Below, in pieces: positions 1 to 11,278 of a DNA stretch of 64,000 nucleotides; the stretch's first letter is position 1; each line of letters starts with the position of its first letter. A model generated the notes under the pieces. The model worked only from the letters and a program-made list of their open reading frames with translations. It searched no databases and was not told the origin of the DNA. Position numbers and translations under genes: made by a program. Origin of the DNA: Acridotheres tristis (Eukaryota > Chordata > Aves > Passeriformes > Sturnidae); assembly GCA_037013685.1 (NCBI GenBank), contig CM072891.1:18266501-18330500 (forward strand). The letters are read 5' to 3'.

Positions 1-984
1 AAGTCCAAACACGAGAAACCGTCTCAGTCGCCTTTCTAATAATCCTAACTCCAAATAAAGCTAATAACAAACCACTAATTAGTAGTGCAAAACCCAACAC
101 ACACTCCTACAGCTTGTGTAAGGTTGGTGGTGCTCCTGTGGGCTGGGAGGGCAATGGGAGGACACTGTGAACAAGCTGTGCATGGAGCACAAGTGCATTC
201 TGCTTCCATGCATACCTAAAAACAGGGAAGGTGGAGGATGTAAAAGCTGGGTACAGCTTTGGTCACAGTGGCCATGAGATGGGGCTCAGGATCCTGAGTG
301 GAAGAAGTAAAACAAAAAGCAGGATCACATTCCTGGACTAAAAATGAAGTGCCACTAGGTATTTCTGGAGCTAAACAGGGTTTTGATTATATACACTGAG
401 CAACCAGAGAAGATTACACTGAAAACCAAATTTGCAAAACCTTTTAATCTGTTCATATTTGTGTCTAGTTCATAGTTTTCTTGGGAGTGCTGTCTTTTTA
501 CTACATTCTGCCAGAAAAGCCTGTTAGGGCTTGGGACAAAAGATGTGCTTTACTGGGGTCAGATGCATGTGGAAGAAGGTTCTGGCTCTGGCTGTTGCTA
601 GGCTACACTTGTGTACTCACATAGTAAAATAAATTTTTGTATGTTTGGAGTGTCAAAATATTTCACTTGATGCATGATGTCAGTCAATGCTGTTGTGTGA
701 TGAGTAGATGTGGTTGGCAGTAGTTGAACTCACTTCCGAGTTAGTCTAATGCCTGGTAGTTGAAGGTAATGGAAATACTTTCTATAAAAGGTATTTTTAA
801 GTAATTAATAGATGTTTCTGAATCTGTGCTTTAAAGGGAGACCCTGCTTCTCACAAACCAAGAGAGTTTGTTGATATTCAAGGATTGTTTCCTTGAGGGG
901 GATGCATTCTGATAAGCAAAAAATTAGGCAAAGGGTGCAGGAAGCCTGTGTGCATGAAAAAAAAAATAGTCATTACTCAAGCGC
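1..984. other. Unassigned noncoding flank before the first CR1
   Basis: No gene, RNA or repeat family was recognised here. The first 110 bases are unusually poor in G and rich in A and C on the plus strand (by my count about 45 A, 33 C, 22 T, 10 G); the bases after that are ordinary. A run of ten A residues lies at 957-966, shortly before recognisable CR1 sequence begins, and may be incidental. No stop-free frame here is long enough to suggest a coding exon. Confidence 0.6.
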
Positions 985-2780
985 AAGCAGGAAATACACA
1001 GGAGATGGAAGCAGGGTCAGGCCACTTGGAATTAATATAGAGAGGCTGTCAGAGTAAGTAGGAATGAGACAAGGAAGGCCAAGGTCCATCTGGAATTAAA
1101 TCTGGCCAAGGATGTCAAGGACAACAAGAAGGACCTCTTCAAATACATCAATAATAAGAAAAACTAAGGATAACGTGGACCTGGTATTAAATGGAGGAGG
1201 AATCCTGAACATCTTCCTTGCATCAGTCTTCACTGACACGATCAGCCCTCAGACATCTCTGACCCAGAGACCAGAGTTAAGGGAGCACTGGAAGGAGGAC
1301 TTTGCTGTGGTTGAGGAGGGTTGGGCTAGAGAACAGCTAGGCTAACCTGACACTCACAAGTCCATGGTGGGATGCATCCAAGAGTGCTGAGGGAGCTGGA
1401 GGGTACCACAGCCAGGCTGCTCGTGATCATCTTTGAAAGGTTGTGGAGATCAGGAAAGGTGTCTGAGGACTGCAAGAAACCAATGTCAGGTCTTCAGAAG
1501 GGGCAAGGACCCATGGAGCTCCTGGCCAGTCAGCCTTACCTCAGTCCTTGGAAAGGTGATGGAGCACCTCATCCTGGAGGCCATCCACGTGGAGGGCAAG
1601 AACACGATCAGGAGCAGACAGGATGGATTCACTTGGGCTAAATCATGCTTACCCAATCTGGTTGCCTTTTACAATGAAACAGCTACCTGGATGGATGAGG
1701 GGAGAGCTGTGGATACTGTGCACCTTGACTTTAGCAAGGCTTTCAGCACTGGTTAGGAGGATGTGGTGAGAGACAGACTCAGTAGGTGTGGGCTGGATGA
1801 GTGGACAGTGAGGTGAGAGGAGAACTGGCTGAAAGGCAGGTCCCAGAGGGCCGTAATCAGTGGCACAGGATCTAGTTGGAGGCCTGTCACTGGTGGTGTC
1901 CCCCGAGGGACAATACTTGGTCCAGTATTGTTTAACTTAATTCACCAATGACTTGATGAAGGGCTAGAAGAGTGTCCTCAGCAAATTCCCTGCAGACACA
2001 AAGCTGGGATGGTGCAGCCCTTCAGAAGGACACTGACAGGGACCTTCTGAAATGCAACAAAGGCAAATGCAGGGTCCTGCACGTGGGGAGGAATAACTCC
2101 CTGCACCAGCACAGGCTGGGGCTGATGTGCTGGGAGGCAGCTCAGTGGACAAGAACCCGGGGGTCCAGGTGGACAGCGAGCTGTCCATGACCAGCAGTGC
2201 CCTTGTGACCAAGAAGACCAATGGTACCCTGGGGGCATTAGGAGCATCACTGCCAGCAGGATGAAGGAGGTGATCCTGTCCCTGGTGAGGCACATCTGCA
2301 GTGCTGTGTCCAGTTCTGGGCTCCTCAGTACAAGAGAGACATGGAACTCCTGGAATGGACCCAGAGGAAGGCAACAGAGACTGCACCATCTACCTTAGGA
2401 AAGGCTGAGGGAGCTGGGGCTGTCCATCCTTAAGAGCAGATGAGTGAGAGGAGGCCTCATCAGTGTTTTAATAAGGGAGGGTCTCGAGGAAGGAGCCAGG
2501 CCCTTCTCAGTGGTGCTAACAAACAGGTCAGAGCAACAAGCAGAAACTGATGCACAGGAATTTTCAACTGAACATGAAGAACTTTATTGTATGAGAGACT
2601 GCATTGAAACAGTTTGCCCCAAGAGGTTGTAGAGTCTCCCTCACTAGAAAGACTCAAGAACTGTCTGGATATAATCCTGTGCCATGGGCTCTAGGGCAGA
2701 GCTGCCTGAGCAGGAACATTGGACTAAATTATTCATTGTGGTACCTTCCAGCCCTTGCCCGTTCTTTGATTGTGTTTCTA
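985..2780 (+). mobile_element. CR1 LINE retrotransposon, long decayed sense copy
   Basis: This is a non-LTR retrotransposon of the avian CR1 family, which moves by target-primed reverse transcription. Translation in shifting frames gives the usual order of CR1 ORF2 landmarks: the linker before the reverse transcriptase near 1085-1140, a stretch reading HPRVLRELEG at 1375-1404, SLTSVLGKVMEHLILEAI around 1535-1590, the RT block LDFSKAF at 1724-1744, and [14 protein letters not shown] near 1890-1935. The RT active-site box around 2000 is degenerate. The 3' part (2280-2780) matches the CR1 tail, including a region related to the CAATCCTGTGCCATG motif and a final degenerate octamer-like tail near 2760-2780. 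Several frameshifts and stops show that the copy is dead. The 5' edge is approximate, and the 5' ORF1 and endonuclease are absent, as is usual for truncated CR1 copies. Confidence 0.93.
1433..1756 (+). pseudogene. CR1 reverse transcriptase remnant
   Basis: This is the longest uninterrupted piece of the CR1 pol frame, about 107 codons. It covers the N-terminal half of the reverse transcriptase: the conserved SLTSV-GKVME block, the QDGFTWAKSCLPNLVAFY block and the catalytic-fold motif LDFSKAF at the 3' end. A stop follows directly, and the downstream RT motifs continue in other frames, so no active enzyme can be made. The apparent ATG is only an internal methionine codon and not an authentic start. 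The neighbouring 1372-1641 frame carries the preceding CR1 segment (HPRVLRELEG), which places a frameshift between about 1475 and 1535. Confidence 0.88.
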
Positions 2781-3636
2781 TGCAAATACCTTCATTCACA
2801 CTCTGAAAGTGAATAATGCATTTTTTCTGTGAATTTGCATTTCTTACGAACTCCAGGAATTTAGGAATAGCAGCAATTGTGAATAAAGTAGATCTATTTT
2901 TATTGAAAGAAATATGAATTGGATGTCTCATTCAAAACTTTCAAACTGTTTTATATAGAATGTGTCATTACCTGTCCTAGCTTCAGTATGAATCAGCGTC
3001 AGGATGTGGTTTTTCAGTGTATATATGTATTACTGCTATTCGTGTCTCTATTCAGGAATTCAGAGTAAGGTGAGGGCCAGCTTGCATCCTTTTACCCCGA
3101 CAAGAAAATGGAACAATGCACAGAATGCAAAAAGAGTTACAGTCTTGTCTCTGAATGTCCTTTCATCACATGTTATTGTCCTTGAACACGTATTCTGTGT
3201 AATCATTGGAGGACTTCTTAGGATGTTGAGGGGTAACTGAGCAGTCCTGCTTCCCTAATTCAAATGAGCTGCTCTTCTCTCAGTGCAAGTCTCACTTACA
3301 CTGCATGGGGAAACTTCATTGTCTTCCAGATATTGTCCTTATGTGTGTCCTGGGAGAAGTCCGAGTGATTTCTCTGAGCAGTCTTGTAGCACTTTTATTT
3401 TTTGTTTCAGCCCTGTGATGATGAGATTGTGAAAGTTATTGCATGTTTAAGCTAAAAGCCACTTTAAGGAATACCTATGGGTTATGCCACTTATAGAACA
3501 GTGTGCTTTGTCTTCTCTGGGGCTTCTGGGGTTTTGTTCTGTTTGTAGGCTTGATGTCTGTCTGGAGTCACTTGGGATGCTGTGAGGGCAGTAATACAGG
3601 AGGCATAAACCCATTATGTAACATGTTTTTCTGAGT
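2781..3636. other. Unassigned noncoding spacer between two CR1 fragments
   Basis: No gene or repeat family was recognised. A good splice-acceptor-like tract ends at 3410, but the frame after it closes within 15 codons and there is no convincing donor, so it is treated as a decoy. Confidence 0.6.
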
Positions 3637-4013
3637 CATAGAATGTTAAGGTTAGAATGGACCTTAAAGATAATTACTCCCAACCTGGCACTGCCGTGGG
3701 CAGGGACACCTCCTACTAGACCAGGTTGTTCAGAGCTCCATCTAGCTTGGCTTTGAACACTGCCAGGATTGGGGCATTCATGGCTTCTCTGAGCAACCTA
3801 TTCCAGTGCCTCACCACCCCTACAGTAAAGAATTTCTTCCTGATATCTAAGCTAGATTTTCCCTTTCAATTTGCACCCATTACTTGGTGCCCTGTCACTA
3901 CAGCTCCTGACAGAGAGTCCTTTGCTGGCTTCCCTGTACCCTTCCTGTACTGGCAGGTTGATGTGAGGTCTCCATACAGCCTTCCCTTCTCCATGCTGAA
4001 CACCCCAACCTAG
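3637..4013 (-). mobile_element. CR1 LINE 3' end, antisense
   Basis: Read on the minus strand, this is the typical 3' untranslated end of a CR1 element, severely 5'-truncated. On the plus strand it begins with the reverse complement of the CR1 terminus (TCATAGAATGTTAAGG, then a tract ending ACCTTAAAGAT). It continues with the landmarks GGGCAGGGACACCTCC, GACCAGGTTG, TTCCAGTGCCTCACCACC, AAGAATTTCTTCCTGATATC and CTCCATGCTGAAC, all in the order expected for an antisense CR1. It stops sharply near 4013. Its orientation is opposite to the 985-2780 copy, so the two are separate insertions. Confidence 0.95.
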
Positions 4014-7000
4014 CTCCTTACAAGGGGGTGTTGTAGCTTCACCACAGGCTGCACATCTATTCCTTTCCTGCTGCTTCTAAATCAGGTGGGGTTTTCTTGC
4101 TCTCAGTAATGTCATTTGGCTTTGTAATTCACCTGCTGCAAGGCTAAAGCTGTGGCTCTGTGGAAACTGTGATGTGTCTTTCCTTCTTGTTTAATGCATC
4201 TAGACAAAATAGGAAATTACACCCTGTCTAAGGAGTTGTGCATTGCTGCTCTTGAGCATCAAGCTTCTGCTTTTGCTTGTGGACTTAGCTGAACCCAGAG
4301 GTGGCATTTAGAAGATATTTCTCACAGCTTTCATCTGAGCACTGCAGTGCTGCTGTGTTTGCCAATGAAGGCTCCTGGGGAGGTAATGAAGGACTGTTAG
4401 AAGCATTAAGTGCTCTGTGGGAAAACAGCAGTACCTCGTGTGCTGACGAACATGCAAGCTAGAAGATCAAGTCTTTGCTTCCCTTGCATTTTAAAGGAAG
4501 GACGTGAGCAGGGGAATCCCTGAGAAGTCCAGCATCAAGAAGGAAAAAATTCCAGTCATTTCCCAATCACTTTTGACACAGTTTGTTTCAGTTTTGGATT
4601 TAAAAAGATAGCAAGACCATTTTAAGGACACAATTTCTAAACTATAAATATTCTTGGTAAGAATTTTTGTCTTAAATTCAGTTTTGTCTAATTGCTGCCT
4701 TCTGGTATGAATGGAGGGAGAGTAAAGTGACAGCTGTAGGAATTTTTGTAGGAGTGACATTTCAAGTGAATTTTGCCTATGAGGATGGCTAACAGCTTAT
4801 CCTCATGCATTGCTTGAGAGATAATGGGACTGTCACAACATTCATATCTACTGCCGTTTGTTTTCATTGTTTAATGTGCATGATCACTGGAGCTCATAAT
4901 TAGAAAATAAGTTCCTTTTAGGAATATGCCTTATAAAGCAGAACTCAGAATTAGTATAATTATGAATACCACTATGTGTATGGCTCCAACAAATATGAGC
5001 ACCTAGCTATTGTTTGCTTTTCTCCTTTGCAATCATCATATTATTCCCCTTGTGACCCTTAAATGTTGGCCTGATTTTGACTTCTGTAGGTAATTGTCTA
5101 ATACAATTCTTCTGGAAGGGAAGCTAACCTCCAAGTTAATTTTGCTCTCTGAAGTGTTCAGCTTCTTATGCAGATGTATATTTAAAGGCTTGGGTTCTTG
5201 CTGTAATGATTAAACCACTGGGGAATATTGTACTCACAAAAGTGAACACGTTCACTCTCTCTCTCATTCTGATTAACCTCCTGTGGAAAGATGAATTTCA
5301 AGATGCAGTGTTCTTGTGGCTTCTGTCCATCCTCTTTTGTTTAACATGTCACAGTACTGATTTGTGCTTTGGTTAATGTTTGTGTAGACCAGACCTCTTG
5401 GTAGACTGATCTGTGTGACTATGTTAGCTCACTGGTTTTGTGTGTGTATTTCAACTGCTGGAAATTCTCTTGGTACGTGCAGTCAGATCTACTGTCTGTC
5501 TTGCAATTACTGTGTTGGCTCTTTTGATGAGAACCAAAGGTGTCCCATGGGGGAAGTGTTGGCAGAGGGCAGCTTTGGATGCCTGCAGCAAGGCTGTTTG
5601 TAGCCTAATTCCCCTCATTTCCATTTGATGGCACAATACCAGGCTTGTTCTAAGAGTTTGATGGTCAATTAATTTGTTCTTTTCTGTTCTTCAATTGGAA
5701 GCTAATTGAGTAATTGTGAAGGGTGCCAGATTAAACTGTGTTTTTGCTCAGAGTGCCAGTGAAAATACCTTTCCCTCACCTATTTCCTTGGGAAACTTGG
5801 GAAATGCTTTTTCCTCACCTATTTCCTTGGGAAACTGCACTTGAAAAAAATGAGCTTCTATGATCATGCTTTTTTTGTGAGGTTGTCCAGCATATGCAGA
5901 CAATCACCACGTGCTGGTAGTGTTTGACTCTGTCAGCCAATTTTAATCAAATTTGTCAGAAGGTGTGGGTCCCATTTTTTCACCCAAGTAACCTCCTGGC
6001 ATCCTTTAGCTTTCTGAAAGAGCTGACGTTACTGCAGTGGTGGCAACATAGAAAATCTAATAGGTATCAGTATCCTTGTATGTTTTGGACATGAGAGACT
6101 CAAAGTTTGACTCTCCTTGTGACCATATTTTGTGAGTGTATGATATTACTATTTTCCCCCTCCTCTTCATCTTTTTTTGAAAATAGCCTGTGTTGTAAGG
6201 AAGAGATTGAGGCTGCAGTAACGTGAAACTCTAAAGCAACATTTTTGTCAACATTTTAACTGTGTTTTCTTGCTGCAGTAGTAAAGATGAGTAATTTTTG
6301 ATTGTGGTCTGGCATAAAAGGCGGGGGGGGAAACATTTTCTTATTCAAAACTCACAGCAGGATCAGTCTGTGTGCCTTAATTGAGGAAGCTTGTAACCTG
6401 TTCTGGTGAGTGGTGATGACTCTCTTGCACTGCCTTGAATAAAGTTCTCCCTCTTGCCTGCTGATAAACAAGGTTCTCTGATTTTCATGGAAGTCAGCCA
6501 GCACTTTCTTTTTTTTCAGGTTGTGTGGCCATGGGACAACAGACAACATGTGTAGTCCCATGCTGAGGCCAGTCAAACAATTCAGGAATTGCAGGATTCA
6601 CGTTTGCTCATACAGACTGGTCTAACACCCTTGCAAGCTTCATGTGACACATGGGAGTACAGACTTTATCCTTTGTTGTGGTGAAATGGGGGATTATGGT
6701 TTGGATTTGGTGTTTTGGGATGAGAAGAGGCTGATAAACTGCAGGGTATGTTACTGTGGAATTGGGGTACAGTCCTGGAAAGGGAAATGCAGCCTTGCCA
6801 GGAGGCAGTGGGGTGTTGTAGTCTGCTGTTCCCCATGTTCCTCTTGCATCACAGAGGGGAATGGTCCTGAAGGGAGGGAAGGAAGATGGTCAGGCTTTCA
6901 TAATCTGATAGGTTTTCAAGAAAAACCTTCTACTCTGTTAAATATGCAATAGTGTTTCTTCTTTGCAGTATGTGACATCCCATTTCCTGACCTCCTCCTC

Positions 7001-10000
7001 ACCACCATGGTTACATACATTAATCTTTTTGCTGGGAAGTCCTGGCTGTTGGTTGAATTTGTTTTGTTCCCCCCCCTTTTAATGTAAAATTTTTTCCTTA
7101 TCTCATGTTTTATTGCTATTACTTTAGGAAATGCTTGAAAAATATAATAAAGTACTTGCTCTTGTTTAGGATTAAATGAACAAGATGGAATAAAGATGAT
7201 ACATGTTGCCTCTTTACTTTCTGAAGAGTACTGATATATTTTGGAACTTTGTCACTCTGCCATCAATACATGAATTCTGTATTAGCGGTCCAAAGATACT
7301 CATTGAAATCTTTTTGCACCAATATATTTCCTCAATTTCCGGGCTCCTTTTTCTTTTACTTGTGAGAAAATAAGATCCTTTGTACAATTTTGTAAAGGAA
7401 AATGTAGTAGGAGAACCTGAGAACTTTGAGAAGAGGCAGATATTAGCTTTGGGGATAGCTGTATGTTGCTGCTGACTTATGAACTTGCAATTCCTCTTCA
7501 GATTTTCCATGGGGCAGATGTGTATTTCCTCATTCTGCTCATTGCAGACCCTTTCTTTTAGGCCCTGTTCTGGGGAAGATGCTGATTTTAACAAAACAGG
7601 AGCACATGAGCAGCCTCACAAGAGAATGTTTCTGGGAGAGCAGGAGTGAGGTGCAGGAAAGGATGCTCCTTTTGTCATCCTTTTAGTTTTCTGATTGTCT
7701 CCAGGGCAGGCAGGATGTTGGGTGTGCACTCTGCTTGTTCTTGGGAGTCAGCTGTCCTGGTGTCAGGTGTTAATAACAGGTAAAAGTTTAGAGGAAGTAG
7801 AATCTGGTGGTTGGTGTATGAAAAGCTGTCCCTAGGAAGGTAGATATGAATTCCCAGGTGGAGTCTACATGTTCCATACCTGACTTATCACTAATACAGC
7901 AGGCAGAATAATGAAACTGTAAGGGTATTTCAGTGGAGTAGTTAGAATATGAAGCAGAGCTCATGAAGTCTAGTAAATAAAGCATCTTTGATCCATTAAA
8001 GCCTTTGCCTTTACTGAAAATATTAATATTCTTAAGTTCTTTGTTGGATTAGGGTAATATCCTCTAAATAACCTGGCTGATAGAACAAAGAAAGAGAATT
8101 TTAGGCAAGTATAAGCAATCAGCAGTAATAGGAATTTTTCTTTTTTTCAGTTTGCTTCTGAGGTTAAAATAACAGGAACCAGATGTAAAATAGCAGATAT
8201 GTTTAGGACTTGAATTCACTTTGTCAATTACCATGTCATGTCTCTGAGAAGAACGGGAGGCAGAAAGAGCTGTGTGCTCTGCCAAATGGGCAAGAATTTT
8301 AAATTCTCTTCTGCTTCTCACTTTGGAGAAGCTGAATCAAAAATACCTGTTGCTTGCGCAAGTATCTCTGGCTCATCGACTTGAAGATACTTTCCAAAGG
8401 AAGAATAGTATTCATAGTTTTTCTCATTAGATAGTGTGCAGTGCTTGTTATCTACAAGTAATTGAAGTTCTATAAAACATAACTTTAGAAAACCCCTTAT
8501 TTTCAACAGAAACCTTAAACAAAAGCTGTATTAGGCTAGTGTTATATTAGTGATACTACAATTAATTTGCTGTTTCCTGCCTCTTATTCAGAAGTTGGAA
8601 GCTCGGCCACAGTAGGTTTGGAAGATGAACAAAAAGGTTTGATTTGCCAAGAGACACAACCTCTTGTGGGGCAAAGAGTGAACCATCACTTTCTGGTGTT
8701 TCTCTTGAAAAACACTTCCTTCTCATTGCTATATAGGTCTCGCTCAAACTACTTTCATGCCTCCTTCTGTTTTGCTAGAGACTGAGTTTCCAAATGATGA
8801 CACTTAATAAATTATAGCAGGCTGGAAAGGAGGGATGCTGATGGAATTGTGCCTATCAGTGGGATGTTGTGAAAGTGTCTCTTTTAGGACTGTTTATCTA
8901 AATTTTTAAGGGATATCCCAAGAAAAGGATGATAAATGTACTTGATACAAAGAGCTCTTTTCCCATTAAAACTCTTATTTGTATACCACAGCAAACTAGA
9001 GGTCAGGAAGGTACCGACAGCATAACTTGGGTGTGTTGTTTTGTTTTTAAATCATCTTCCTTTCTTGGGAACCTCTGAGTTCTGATTAGACTGAGTCCTG
9101 CATGAAATGTGGAGTGGGAAAAGATGATGTGAGAGCTGAATTCCTTTCCTAAGGGAAAGAAAGGGTGTCTTTCTGGATGCTGTTAGCTGGAAGGCAGGTG
9201 CTGTGGAGAAGCTCCTTGCATTGGTAAGTTTGTGTTCTGTCTCTGCACAGAGCCCTTCCAGTCCTCTGTGTACGTGTGTTTGTGTGAGATGACTCTCAGG
9301 GGACCTTAATGTTGCAGTTACCATGGGAGCCAATTCAAAGTGGATTGTCATGCCATCAGAACTAAAAGATATGTGTAAATCCGTGCTAGCATTTTACAGA
9401 TGTTTGGGATTTTGAGTATTTCTTGCAAGAAAAGTATTTCTGTTATTTACATAGGGATATTATTTCTTTGCGTGTGAAGCATTTCTGAAATCAGCCTGGC
9501 TCTGTGATAGACAGGACAGATAAACAATCTGATGTGAGTACAGCAGAAGAATTTTAACTCGAGATAGATGCTTCCCCTGGGAATTGTTCTGTTTGATTGT
9601 GGTGTTTCTGAGTTACTTCTAGCCCATTCCCATAATGCACTCATCAAAATCTAAGCAGAATCTTTTCTCCTTGCATATCTTCATCCTTCCCCTCTCCCGT
9701 TTATGTTGGCTGACACTTTCACCTGCCATAATTCTCAAGAAAAATCCTCTGTTGAGACTTGGAGGTACTCATTCTAGAGAAGGCCACTGTGATAAGCACA
9801 ACATGCACCTTGGACTTGTTTTTTCATCCATGGAAATCAAATGGTTATTCATGCTGGACCCCTACAGTTTAAAACATCTGCTTGTCACCAGAACTTGCAC
9901 AGTGACTTTGGACTTTAACAGCTTGAGGGCTGAGCTCTGGGCCTCCAGGATCTCTAGGTTTCTGTGCTGACAGTGCTTCTAGCACTCACAGCATCTCAGG

Positions 10001-11144
10001 CCACCAACGTAGCAGAGATGGCAGATGTGCTTCTCTGGAAACTTTTTTCTGTGAAGTTATATCAAATCTCTTAAATTTTAATTGCTAATTTATTTTAGAA
10101 AGAACACTTTGTCTCTGACCTACATGTGGGAGTCAAATGTGACTTTCTGGCTCTTAGAAGACTTTTTTATTGTTGAAAATCTGGAATAGTATTAGGACTA
10201 CAGGGATGCTGTTGTCTCTTTTCTTGTAACTTTTTTTTTTCTCTGCTGGTAGTGTGGCACTCTTAATTCTTCACAGAGAAGAAATCTACACCAACAGGTA
10301 GAGAGCTAGGAGCTGTTTTATCAGTTGCTGTTTGTAGGTCCACTGGGGAATTAGAGGAGAGCTCTTTTTGAGCAGAACAGATTAGGGTTTTTTTAATGCC
10401 CTCTCTGTACGGTTATTTTTTTAATTGTTCTTGAAGGTTTTTTCTTTTTTCAGTATAGAAAAAATCTGGTCTGTGAAAAGAATTTTTAGCATTAAGGGCT
10501 ATAGATTTTGATGACTTCTTAATGAAGAATAACAAAAACCTCTGTCACTTCTGGAGACCATTCTTGTCCTATGCAAAAGTTCTGCATTGAAAATTCTAAT
10601 TCTCTGTTTCAGTGTTACTGGAATTGTTTAATTTGGTTTTGCTCATTTCTTTGGAGGAAGTGTTTTCTGTGCATCAGGTGCACAAGTCATTAAGAAAACT
10701 TTACAGTATCATTCCCTAGACATATGGCATTCTCATAATAACATTACTATCCAGGCAATTTCATTCAGATTTTATTAAATACTCTAGGCAGGCCTGTTTC
10801 AGGAACTGGATGTAATGATAGAGATGTGTATACATCCTTGGTGAGGAAGCCAAATTACAGTAAGAAGTAGAGTATTGCTAAGGAACCAGAAAAGAGTCGT
10901 TCTAGTTCAAGAAGAGTATAAGCTTTTGTTGCAGGTAACATGAAAATGAGGGAGTCTGCAAAGCAGAGAGGAAACAAGGGCTGATATCCCATATTGGATA
11001 ATAAACTGATAGTTCCTCTCATGCAGGAATTTCAAAATACTTCACAAGCATCAGTGAATGGTTGTAAAGTCGTGGTGTAATTCAGCACTTGTGTGTGTTG
11101 TAAAAACTTCCAAGGACATTTCTGGTAGGACAGCTGCTGATGAA
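4014..11144. other. Long single-copy-looking noncoding stretch
   Basis: No gene was recognised in about 7 kb. Short frames occur on both strands without codon bias, domain signature or paired splice sites. Strong polypyrimidine-AG tracts end at 6520, 6969, 8149 and 8591, but each lacks a good donor or is followed by an early stop. A 24-bp direct repeat lies at 5774-5836. Several AT-rich, low-complexity-poor blocks (for example 5640-5720 and 7080-7190) could be conserved noncoding elements, which only alignment could show. Confidence 0.6.
5774..5836. repeat. Perfect 24-bp direct repeat, 39-bp period
   Basis: The 24-base unit at 5774-5797, starting CCTCACCTATTTCC, recurs without mismatch at 5813-5836. 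The two copies are separated by 15 bases. Perfect identity at this length indicates a recent local duplication. It lies in otherwise non-repetitive sequence, and I see no third copy. Confidence 0.95.
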
Positions 11145-11278
11145 AGGTTCACTCATGCCCAGGGAAGTGGTTGTGTCACCACCCCTGGAGGCATTTTAAG
11201 AATATGTAGATGTGGCAGTGCTGGGTTAATGCTTGGACTTGATGATCTTAGGTCTCTTTCAACCTAAACTGTTCTGTG
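11145..11278 (+). mobile_element. CR1 LINE 3' end fragment, sense
   Basis: This is a short, 5'-truncated CR1 tail. It contains the CR1 3' landmarks in order: CCCAGGGAAGTGGTTGTGTC, CACCCCTGGAGGC, a GTAGATGTGGCA motif, a GGACTTGATGATCTTAGG motif and CTTTCAACCTAAACTGTTCTGTG at the end. The terminal TTCTGTGAG corresponds to one degenerate copy of the CR1 3' octamer. It has the same orientation as the copy at 985-2780 but a different 3'-end type, which suggests another subfamily. Confidence 0.92.

Noticed and set aside
6405..6465. Possible C/D box snoRNA (GTGATGA near 6412 and CTGA near 6460)
   Set aside because: It is too short, has no terminal stem and no C'/D' boxes. Both motifs are frequent by chance.
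6952..7085. Strong acceptor at 6969 followed by a CACCACCATGG start context
   Set aside because: The frame from that ATG closes after about 26 codons, there is no donor, and the peptide is not recognisable. The Kozak match is probably a coincidence.
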